Assembly (NCBI GenBank): GCA_950295325.1
Contig: OX485804.1
Span: forward strand, 45,694,001-45,758,000
Origin: Polytrichum commune
Taxonomy: Eukaryota; Streptophyta; Polytrichopsida; Polytrichales; Polytrichaceae
Reading direction: 5' to 3'
DNA length: 64,000 nt
Numbering within the stretch: the first letter of the stretch is position 1; each line of letters opens with the position of its first letter. Shown piece by piece: positions 47,780-58,308 of this stretch. The notes under the pieces are model-generated. The model saw only the letters and a program-made list of their open reading frames with translations. It had not been told where the DNA came from and ran no database searches. Position numbers and translations under genes: made by a program.

Positions 47780-49430
47780 CAAACAATGTGGCAATCTTGT
47801 CTCACCAAGAGGGCAGGTCGTTTTAAGCATCACAAAAACAAGATTTGCAAAAAATAAAAATTCATTAAACTTTGTGAAATGGGTACATGGAACTTACTTG
47901 CCCAAGCTTTTAGTTGAAAATTTGTCATAACCGATCGCTCATCCAATAGCATAAGGGTTATCACAACTCGCCATAGTTTTTCATCAACAGAGTTGCGATA
48001 TCATTCACAATTCCCATGTTATGTTCACGAGTTGATCAATTATTGTCAAATAAACAACTCGAGCAAGTGGACGACTCGTCGCTCACGTGGCTCGTTATCC
48101 ATTATCTTCTTGTTGGTGATCTAGTCCATAACGAAGGTGTATATCATAAAACACCCATTGACAGAGGACACATCCAATTTGTAATTGGCTTCATGCTCTA
48201 ACTTGGTTCACGACTCTGGTAACCACGAGTCTTGTAATATGGCATAGTTATTATCAATGCAGTGCAATATGAATATGAATATCATAGACGATTTTATCGT
48301 TGTGTACGTACTAGAAGACGATAACAAATATTTGAACAACCTCCTACCATATCCCATTGATTGACACTTATAAGAGTGTGGACAATGCAAAGGTAACGGC
48401 AAGGACCATGATTTTCTCCCACAAACAAAAAACTTCAATCCCAAGAGGAGTCGATGCAATACCTATTACCTTCAACATGATTGGTTGCATGCTCGTTCCG
48501 ATTTTGTGGTCAACTAACGTTGGCTTCATCAAGACCACTTTTGCCTTGATCACGATTCACATTTGCAACCTACAAGTGTTTGTTATTGTTCATGATCTAT
48601 CTTATAGCGGGTATTGGTACGGCTACATACCTAGTCCCACTACAATAGATAAGGCAATTGGATTTGCCCCAACCACTAACTAAGATTCGGTGTACCTTAG
48701 AGAGGAATGCCGATGACGATCCCCAAGAAATCGCCAATATGAATCCGAGTAGCACGATCCTCATTTCTATGGATGAATTATATTCGTCGGCACCGTTGCA
48801 ATAAAGCGTGTGGTATAGTTTCATCCGTATAGTATCTTGAGTGAGGCCACCATGAGTGGATGAAACGGTGGCATATATAATGGATGAAACGTGTTGAAAT
48901 GGATGGTTTTTGGTGACTTGAGATTTTGAGATTTGGTATGAATTTCGGCCAATTGTGAAAGTGAAAAACAATCTTCAGCTTTCGGCTATACTTTGCCCCG
49001 AAAAATTAAAACCATCGAGGTATTATCTACAGTGAGCAAATATTGTATGTGCCAAATAACCAAACTTCAAAATTATGTATGTCACAATATGAAGTTCATG
49101 CAAAAGCACAAACACTTTTTTTTTAATCTCACTAACTTACGTATAATTTACCTAGTATAAAGTTGAAGTCCGCATCACCCTATCAAAGCAGATGTAGGTT
49201 AGATTACTCATGCCTACAGAGAGAAGAAACGTTGACCATGCGATCAATGTGATTGGAATGTCTGTTCGACCCACCCTTGGTATTATGCCCTCAATATTAT
49301 GCCCTCGGTAGGTTAGATTACTCATGCCTACACTTTGTACCATGATCAACACCATACTTTGCGAAGCATACTAACTACACTAAATATTGTAGTTAGTGTC
49401 ACCAATTCTATTTGTCTTGCTCAATACTAA
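47780..49430. other. Unassigned, no gene seen
   Basis: Overlapping open stretches on both strands at 48357-48971 show no recognisable domain. No gene call. Confidence 0.4.
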
Positions 49431-49434
49431 TTGC

Positions 49435-49775
49435 AAATTGCATGTGCAGTGTCACCAACTCTAGTTGTAAAGCTAACATTTGTCATTTCCTTGTAGATTC
49501 ACAATGTTGCAATTACCGTCACTTACTAAGTGATTTTCACCCCCAAGTTTCAATTATCCATGACAATATTTTCATTACATAATCCTTGGGATGCATAAAA
49601 TACCCAACATTTGAATTCAATAACTGGCATGGATTTCATTCAAATTTCAATCATCCATGACAATACATGTGAACTTAACCATAAGAAGTGTCATTAAAAA
49701 ACCTTACCACGATGACATTAAAACATCATACGACACTAAATACAACATTTAGTGTCGCTTGGGCACACTTTCTCA
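49435..49775 (+). mobile_element. MITE-like repeat family (AGTGTCA), forward copy 2
   Basis: Same family as 36145-36470 and 15497-15930 (TGCAGTGTCACCAACTCTAG; AATGTTGCAATTACCGTCAC; CATCCATGACAATA). Ends with GACACTAAATACAACATTTA near 49755. Confidence 0.62.
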
Positions 49776-49799
49776 TCACCGTGAATGGTCTACACATTC

Positions 49800-50500
49800 A
49801 CGGCGTGACTAATAAGTAGGTGTAGGCACCATTCAAATGGACGAGAGATAATGGAGTATTTCTTTTTATAGTTTAATCGGCTTCATCTTCCTCTACTATG
49901 TCTTTGGGGTTAAAAACCGACACAAACAAGTGGGTCCCATTTCATTCCACTTCGATATTTATTGATGGAACTACAAGAAGAAGAAGAAGAAGAACTCCGG
50001 TCTCTCTAGGGAGGGGCCGGAGTGAGAGGGGCCGGAGTGAATAGAGTGTCTGTTCATAGGACGTACTTGGCCATACCCCAGGGTAGTGGCTTTGATGGAA
50101 CTAGAATTATCATCATGCAACAATGACATTGGCATGCATGCCCTAATATCTTCCATGAAATTATAAAGAAGTCTCATGGGAAGATCATCATTGAGGTTTG
50201 GGTCAAGAAAAAAAACAACGATTGTGGGTTTGGGCCCACGTTTCATAAGAGACATCACCCTCTTCCATGTGGCCCGAGGCGACATTCTCCTCCTCCACCC
50301 TCTTATTATTCTTTGGAGCCCATTAATGTTGAGGTTGCACAAGTTGCAATTTTGTCAGTCTCACATAATATTGTTATGGATCTGAATAATGTTACTTTAG
50401 ACATTAAAGCTTGATTTGTTCTTGTTTAAGGACTTTTGTTACATTGTGTCATGTATAAGTTGTTCAATTGAAAACCTATGGAGATTCATGCTCGTACAAA
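49800..50500. other. Intergenic, no gene seen
   Basis: A 123-codon minus-strand open stretch (49971-50342) is partly driven by an AGA/GAA microsatellite and shows no family features. No gene call. Confidence 0.4.
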
Positions 50501-50502
50501 TG

Positions 50503-51067
50503 CACTACACCGTTTATGGTATTTAGTGTCACATGCATAGTAGTGTCACTTACTTTGTTTTGAGGCATATACTAGGTTACACTAATGATCAACAACGTCA
50601 TCAGTTGGTGTCACCCTGTGACACTTGGCATTCACGTGGCCATATTGATAGTTTGGCATAAGTTTGTTCAATATTGTTATGAGGTGTATGCATATGTTAC
50701 ACAATGGTCTATAAGTTGACTAAAGTTACACAAAAAGACACTTGACATTAGTAAGCTCAAGAACATCTTCCTCCTGCATACTAGAATTGAAAACACATGA
50801 TACTTACCAGTAGTATGCTCAAAAAAAAAAAAAAAAAAACATATATATTTTCCCCTTGCATACTAAAACCCTGTCATCTCAAGTATTCCAATGTGCTACA
50901 CTAAATGTCACAATGTGGATAAATTTTCACTTGAGAAAGTTATTTATGTTGATGAATAGTATCATATTGACAATCAGTGGACGTGACACTTTGAGACCTC
51001 TTAGCATCTAGTTTAAGCTCCTCGTAAATAGTGTATGTGACACTAACTACCATAAATGACGTAGTAG
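50503..51067 (+). mobile_element. TIR element (GTTTATGGTATTTAGTGTCAC family), copy 2
   Basis: Begins CACTACACCGTTTATGGTAT and ends TGACACTAACTACCATAAATG...GTAGTAG, an imperfect inverted terminus. Aligns throughout with 40611-41074. Includes a 19-base A run (50821-50839). Confidence 0.75.
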
Positions 51068-53040
51068 ACTTAAGTTAACATCGTTCCCCATTCTCCAAAC
51101 AATGTAGCCCTTTTGTTTCATTTTGCGAGCATTTTGTGTGGAGTATAATGAATCGAAGACAATGAGGATTGGGCTTTATGACTTGTTGGGAGCTCCTTGT
51201 ACAAACAATCGTGTAGACCACGCAATGGTCACTCGGAACCTTCAAGAGCTAATGGTTGGAAGTGACCACGAACCGAACCCCACCATTCATTTGGAACACC
51301 AAGGAAGATTGTCCATCTACCCCAATCACCACGACTAGGCTCGTGCTTTGGTGTTGGGTGTAGTCCCATGCTAGGTGCCATGCATGCATCCTTCCTTCCT
51401 TCCAATTCAACCAATGCATGTGCGGTGAAAGGAAAAAAACATAGGAACATGGGCTCCTACAAATGACATAGAACTTAATAAAACACACATCACCACTTTT
51501 GCATTGAGTCCTCTTTGCAACATGTTATGTTGAATGTAGTTATTCATAAACCAAGAGGAAAATGGCTCTACCATTTGTTAGGAGTTCATATAAAATGTCA
51601 CATTTTACACGACCATGCAATCGTAGCTTGAAACTTATGAAGTAAACACGTGTCATTAAGATACTTTTCTTAATTGGACATCTATGTTTGTTTGGTGTGT
51701 GTGGGGAAGTGGGGATCAATGACCAAACATTAAGAAGACACGTTTTTTACGGAGACTGCAATTGTGTCGTCAAATTTGATTAACTACTCCACACTCAATA
51801 GCAAAACGCAAATGGGATAAAATTCTATGTACTCAATTAGGGAATCAACAAACATGCACTTCCAGTAACTCGTAGCTAAATAATGGGAAGTTCAAGTTCC
51901 AATCTAGTGATTTTGTTGATGATACATGTAGTCCAAGACCCCACCATGGCAATATAATGTTTATAGGAACCAATGGCAATGTATTTGCTTGCCATGGCCC
52001 CTAGGTGTGTGTTAGACCTGCCTCTTTGGGACAGGCCTCATGCATTATCCGGTAGACCATGGAACATTATCCATTTGTTGTCATGTAGAACGCAATGAGT
52101 CTATTCCTCCATTTGATTCCCTTTCATCCCTCACACCCTCAAGGTCTAATGTAAAGGAACTCGGACCGCCTCCAACTTCTCGGCCAAGCATATAATTTGT
52201 ATATCAAAGTCAAGGGTCCTCAAGCTCTAGTTTTACATCAAAACACACCAAATAGTCCTATATATTAGCGTGTGTGGAAAGCTATCGTGGAAATATTTAG
52301 CGTGGGCCACACCAAGTTCCTAGTCAAGGATGGAAATTGTGTGGGTCCCAGACCCCAAGTCTTCCACTAAATCTTCACAAAGACTTCCGACCAACACAAT
52401 CAATATTATTCACAGGACAAAAAAACAAAAAACAAAACAATCACCCACATTAGATTTATGAGAAAAAAAATAACAGCATGACCCAGTAATTTTCTGCTGG
52501 GAATTTAGTGTGGGTTGAATGTTTAATGTGACCTATACTACTAATTCTTGTTACAAGAATTAGTGTGGGCTCTAGAAAATTACCGTGACCTCACAGCAAT
52601 GGGTTGTTTAGTAGTGGATTTTTTTACATCGTTCCAAGTCCTCCCTTGCGGAGACGTGGTCACATGCGGGTCTAAAAACCAACAAATATCTTCCAAAAAG
52701 TGCAGCCAAGGCTTAAAAGAAACCCATGAAACCCACCTGCCTGCATATAAGTTATAGCTGCTGCAGTAAAGCCTGGGCCTGACGAGCCCAAACATAGTAA
52801 AAGTGCAGCTCCGAAGATTTTCACCCCCGCCCGGCCCCTTTCCCCCTCTCGGGCAGCCCGACACGGTAACTCCGTTTTACCTCCGGAGCAGGATAACTTA
52901 CCTTACCCGAACTAACTAACTAACTTACCTACATTCCCCCAGCCCGACCTTCCTGGGGTAAATTTTTCTTACGTATTTCCGGGCCGCCCTTTTTGGCTTT
53001 TTCATTGGGGGGCTCATCCATCTCTGAACACACAAGCACC
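51068..53040. other. Intergenic, no gene seen
   Basis: No coding region is supported. A GC-rich block lies at about 52760-52990 without a recognised function, followed by the foldback at 53.05 kb. Confidence 0.4.
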
Positions 53041-53049
53041 AGTGAAACA

Positions 53050-53520
53050 GGGGGAGAGAACCGACCACTTATTAACTCGGTTTCCAGATGAACCGGTTGA
53101 TTTCTGAGACATAACCGGTCGTAAAGTCCAAGACTTCGGGAAGAATCACTGGTTATTTTAGAGGATTCCGTGGAATATACCCACATCAGTTACGAATAAC
53201 TGGAAGATCGCAACAGTCACTGGGAACACTGGGATTTTGACCGATTATGCCCAAAAACTCCCTAAACAATGCACAGTGCATACAGACTAGAGAGAGAGAG
53301 AGAGAGGAGGGGGGGGGGGGAAGAGAGAGAGAGAGAGGGTTTTGGGGCAAAATCGGTCGAAATCCTAGTGTTTCCAAGTCCAACTGGTTACATGTTGACG
53401 TCTTTCGGTTTTTTTATTTATTGATTTGAGGTATATTATGTAGATTCGTGTAGAATGATTAGTAAAATTTTCTGAAATGTTGTTGGACTTCAACTAGTTA
53501 TTTCTCAAACTCAACAAGTT
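53050..53520. repeat. Foldback repeat with central AG microsatellite
   Basis: The left arm (about 53050-53250, with ATTTCTGAGACATAACCGGT and GGGATTTTGACCGATTATGC) is an imperfect inverted copy of the right arm (about 53340-53520, with AAAATCGGTCGAAATCC and AGTTATTTCTCAAACTCAAC). Between them is an AG/G-rich simple tract (53290-53338). A one-arm relative is at 12510-12705. Confidence 0.7.
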
Positions 53521-54062
53521 CATTTGTGAATAGGTTAGAGTAAAGGTGCCCATCACTGATCACTTGAGAGGTTTTGCACAAGATCTGGAGAAGTGTAAGG
53601 CGGTGCAAACTTCCCCCATGTTGGAGGATAGAAATCATGTGGATTGTAATTTTTTTTGGTAATTTTATTCCTTAAATTGAAATTACTGTGAATTTTTGAA
53701 GCCAAAAGTTGGTCTGAACATATCACTAATGTCTAGAGTTTGCCATACCCGCTCATATTAACTATTCATTCCTTCTCACTTTAGCATCAAAACCAGGGAC
53801 ATGTGTAATAGGCACTATTGGTTATAACTTGATTGAAATTCAGTTCCAACTTGATCGAAACTCTGGTACCCTATATTTTGTCGATGGGGTCTTGATCGAG
53901 AATAGGTGCCCTTACTATATATTGTTCCTTTTGTTTGCTTCTTTCCCTCTTCAATGATTCGGATTTTACTACAACAAGTTTCTAGAGTCTCGGTATGGGA
54001 TCATTGTTTTTTTTACTTTGCTTATGAACTCCCCACTCTCTAAACATAGGGGAGAGAGGGGG

Positions 54063-54282
54063 GATTGTTGCATATGAATGTACCTCTTATCCATCCAACA
54101 TAGAAAAAGTTGACCCTTATAGGGTTTGAGGCTGTTTTATCTCAAATGACGTGGACTGTACTAATTCATGGCCTTTAAGACTAATTTTGGTGCCAAATCA
54201 ATTGGAAAGGGTAATCTATGATTGCATACTATTCCAAGGAATTAATGTTGGATGAATGAGAGGTACGTTTGTACGGGGATAA
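54063..54282 (+). mobile_element. MITE-like foldback (CGTACCTCTCAT family), copy 3
   Basis: Starts ATTGTTGCATATGAATGTAC (CTCTTATCC) and ends GGATGAATGAGAGGTACGTTTGTAC in inverted form. Aligns with 23124-23336 and 32847-33060 along its length. Confidence 0.72.
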
Positions 54283-55100
54283 TTCCTTCTCTCCCCGAGG
54301 AAATTTTATTGCAAGTTATTTAGTGGAGTATTGGAGAGGATCAATGTTTGTTTTGTTTTGTTTTGTTTTGTTTTTTTCATGCCCCCTTTGCAACACTCAC
54401 CATCTTAGATCTCGTTGATGTGTCATGTCCTCATTGGACATGAGCACGGTGAATATAAACCGTAACATGACTCCTCATGTACAATATAACATATTTCGGA
54501 GAAAATTTTGTTTCGGGGGGGGGGCATTCGTTGCTTTTTTTCTTTAAAAACTCAATTCAATAGCTTAATTATATTAAGAAACATACAATATAGGCAAAGA
54601 AACACAAAAACCCAGTTAAAAAAAATTTAACCTAGTTATTTCCTTGTTATTAATTCAATAGTACTGCAATTTACTCATCACAAGAGTCTTGGTGTGGATC
54701 ATTGTTCTTTTGTCGGTTTGATTTCTTAACACTTATTGAAGGACAATACATAATAGAAACTTTGCCCCTCACAAGTTGGTTGCTTATTCACCTCAATTTA
54801 AATTCATTCCCAATATTGTAATTTGGAAATTTTGATCCCAAATACAACATAACATTACTCAGTTGACGAGATGTGTTCAACTGCTCTAGCTTTCAGATTC
54901 AATATGAAGCAACGGGATTTTAACATCCAGAGTCTTTTTTCTTGAATCTACTGCTGGACCCCCAAACACAAACTCATCAGTTGAGTAATGTTATGAGTGG
55001 TTCATAATCTAGTGAAAATATAGTGAAAACCCTCTACAATAGAATAAATAAGTAGTCAATAATCATCATCAGCGGCATTTTCACTCTCCCCCCCTCTTAC
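54283..55100. other. Intergenic, no gene seen
   Basis: AT-rich, with a TTTTG pentanucleotide tract near 54350-54375. No coding region. Confidence 0.45.
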
Positions 55101-58100
55101 CGTAGGTGTTTGTGAACATTCATCCTTCTCCTTGGGTCTTTGTTGCGTCCGGGGCTTGTAATTTTTTACTTGAGTTGGCGAGCTCCGAAAGTTGTGTCTC
55201 CGAAATTGCGTGAAGTTTCCGAGTTCTCACCACTTCAACGACTGGATTTTACTGGGAAGCCACTGGAGTCTTGGTGTGGGTCGCTGTTCTTTTGTCTTTA
55301 TTTCGGAGGCAGTGTTGAGTCTGGGGCTTTCTTTTTTCACTCTACGTCCGGAGCTCAAACTACTGTCTCCGAAAACAAATGCACAGCGCACAGACAGAGA
55401 GAAAGAGAGAGACACTCATATCACGAGGCCCCTGTGTCATAGTTCCCTGGTCCTTTCCTTGTCAGCGATTCAATTTTACTGTGAATTACTTACTGGAGTC
55501 GTCTTTGTGTGTCGGATCATCATTGCTGTGTTTCCGAGGTTTTAAGTTACTTATTACTTACTTTGGGGGCTGCTCTCACTCCACTGCCTCCGAACTCACA
55601 GCCAGCACAGCACAGCACAGCATAGACCGTAGACAAGGTGGTGCAGTTTTCTCTTCTCACGGATTTGGTCCTGCTCTCGTGATCCGTGAGCGGAACTGCA
55701 AGTTGCGTCCAGGTGCTCCACTTTCACCTACCTAAACCTGGTTGAGTGGCTGACGAGTAGTCGCTGTTCGTGATAGCTTTTTTTCTTTTCTTTTTCTTCT
55801 GTTTGGCTATGGTGTTGTGTGATGATCCGGCCACGGGCAATTACTTACTTACGTTGCCGAGCATTCTTTCCACTACAGTGACGTGAGGTGATGCGAGCGG
55901 CGGGATTCGTGGTGGACGCGTTAGGGCTGGAGCAGATTGAGAGTTTGGATTGATTTGGAGCAGTGTGTGAGGTTTTGAAACCTTTGAAGTGGTTTGCTAT
56001 TGGATGGCGTGAAGGTGTAGTTTGATGATTGGTGCTTTCATTATTTTTCTCGGTTTGCGTTCTCGAATTTTGGTGGAGAAGGTTTCAATGTAGGATGAAA
56101 GAGTGCGCGTGGAAGAGTCTGGAGAAGCAGTCTCGGACGGTCTTTCATCTCAGGTACGGATTATACTTCTTTTTCGTCTTAAGCGCAAGAAATTCTACGG
56201 TTTCGCTTTAGAAATTGTACTTTATTTGAGATCCTTCTCAAGGAAGAGAGTGCGTGGAGGAGGAGGAGGAGGAGGAGGAAGGAGTAACTTAGTGCAGCCG
56301 CAAGGTCGTTGTTTCTTGGTCTTTTCCGTCACGGGCACTAAATGGCGGAATCGCCTACCTTCGGCTCTTTTATCTTTTGCTTTCAGGTTGGCAAAAGCAG
56401 TCCATCGGATCCAAGGAGCGCCGAATTTCCTTCTATGTCGCTGCAGTTCTTTCCAGCTGAATGGAGCGTTGGAAACGCGTTGAGCAAGTACGTATCTCGA
56501 TCTGGGAAACTTAATTGCTTACTGAGCTCCTGCAATTGAAACATACTTACTCCTTGAGCAACATATGTTGAAGTTAGCTTTGATTTCATAGAAGCGGCGT
56601 TGTGGAGGTTTTTTTTTGAGTGGGCTCCTCGGACCATATCCTCTGGTTTATCCGATTCGAGTTCTCGGTCCTGTATGGTTTGAACGAGATTACCTTCTCT
56701 GTCACCGAGTTTGTCGATCGCACATTTAGGATAGGCTAGATCTGTTTTCTTGCTGTACCCGTTTAATTCAATTATAACCATAGCAGTTTCTTTTCAGTTT
56801 GGTTTAGTAAGGAAGGAAGGACGGACGGCTCTATCTGCTGTGCACCTTTGTTAAGGCGTTGCCAAAGGTCTGTGTGTGCGCGCACTAATTTCTGTGTTAT
56901 GTACGGATACACCTTTGGAAATGCAATGTGCGAGTACATAGTATGTAGCCTCGAGGCACTCACTTAGGGTGGGTTAGGGTCCAAGACGAAAGAAACTCCA
57001 AAATCGAGCGATCCTAGTGGTCGAGAGCAAAAATTTGGACCCCAAGGAGTTTTACACTAGGGTCCAGTTCCAAGGTATGAGAGGATGAAGTGGTGGTAAT
57101 GTGGCATCACTTTCCTGCCAAATCTCGGTGGTTCCGGTCCAAGAAAATACTTCTCCTACAGTTTGTGAGAAGCCAATCTTATAGTTTGAGAAGCCAATCT
57201 TTAAGCTTGGGTCCAATCTTGAGTGGATCCCAAGTTTCTTGGACCCGGACCCTAATGTAAACCCTCCCCTTAGTTTCTGTTCCTGTCGGATGGGCCTTCC
57301 GTGGACCCTAAGGGTGAGGCAACTTATCCATAGGGCGTCATTCTAGATCGTTAGGTTGAGATAGTGAGTACTGCACAGTAAAACCGCCGATATCTGGACT
57401 TCGCTCTGTTTGACGAGTTTTTGCCTTATCTTTCACAAGTTGTAGACGGACTATACAAATTAGCATAAGGTTGGCTTTAAGACGGCTTAGTTTGGAACCA
57501 CTTAAATCAAGTAGTAAACATTGTCGCAATTGGGAATCCTCTGCGATGCAGTCATAACTCTTTGTTCCCTTAGAGAGGCTGGTGGGTTTCTACAGCATCT
57601 TGTGCATGACAATGCAAATCCTCTTTTAATCTGAAGGAGCAAATGCTGCTCTTATTCCTTGCGTGGAAGGGTTGAGATTTTGGAGTACGTTCCATCGTCT
57701 TACTGAATCTCAGTGAATATTACCACGCCTTTGTTTTTCTCTTTTATGAATTTTTATGCTATTCGGAATGTTACTAACATTCCATGTCTTTTGTTCACGA
57801 ATTCCATGGGATTTCATACCCCTTAGAATGTGTTTCTGAAACCTTATTGTCAGTTGCTGCCACTGTCAATGCTCAGTCTATTGAATTGATAGCTGTCTTT
57901 CTAATTAAGTGATGGGAGTTGTTGAAGGACTGAGCTCCCCACAACCATTACAGTTCTGTTTGCAAGAGACTTGAAATGAGCACGAGACCCTATTTTCATT
58001 GACCTATTCTTCCTCTTGCGAAAGTTATTCTTTATTTTGTCAGTAAGCTGAGCTCAAAGTTCTCAATGTGTTTAAGCCTCTCATCTGGATTCTGCAATTG

Positions 58101-58308
58101 GAGTTATGGATAAAATTTAAACAGTTGGCAGTGTTCTCATATGCAGAAATTAATCATCTGCCCTTTTGATCGTCTCTGAATTGCAGCAATATTGCAGGCC
58201 CTCTGAATTTCCTTAATCTTCAGCAGTTCCCGAAGAACTAGGTCAGTTTACAAGAATGCAAAAGTGCTCCTTTGATACCGGGTTTGGGTGACAACAGCCA
58301 TTCTGGAT
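55100..58308 (+). promoter_or_regulatory. Upstream region and probable 5' leader exons/introns of the CTR1-like gene
   Basis: From about 55.1 kb the sequence is richer in GC and CT/GA tracts, like plant promoter and leader sequence. A donor-like CAG/GTACGG is near 56153, an acceptor-like CTTTCAG near 56385 and a further acceptor (TTGCAG) near 58187. Open frames here stop before the main start, so I read the block as promoter plus spliced untranslated leader. A GGA microsatellite (56257-56281) and a MITE-like element (56967-57269) lie inside. Confidence 0.5.
56967..57269 (-). mobile_element. MITE-like element (GGTCCAAG family), inverted copy, in leader intron
   Basis: The left end GGGTGGGTTAGGGTCCAAG and the right end CTTGGACCCGGACCCTAATG...CCCTCCCC are inverted counterparts, with TTA on both sides (56964-56966, 57270-57272). 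The interior is the reverse complement of 23395-23765 and 44700-44955. Confidence 0.72.

Noticed and set aside
48357-48971. Overlapping open stretches of 108 and 124 codons on opposite strands
   Set aside because: Hydrophobic but without any family motif; chance frames in AT-rich DNA are likely.
49971-50342. 123-codon minus-strand open stretch
   Set aside because: Its end is a Phe run from an AAG/GAA microsatellite and the rest has no recognisable features.
56342-56539. Open stretch with a plausible exon (SMSLQFFPAEWSVGNALSK) upstream of the CTR1-like start
   Set aside because: The next probable exon near 58187 runs into stops before the main ATG, so it fits an untranslated leader or upstream ORF better than coding sequence.
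58288-58308. Start of the CTR1-like protein seven codons upstream
   Set aside because: The frame opens with GTG, not ATG; the first ATG (58309) gives an N-terminus resembling CTR1.
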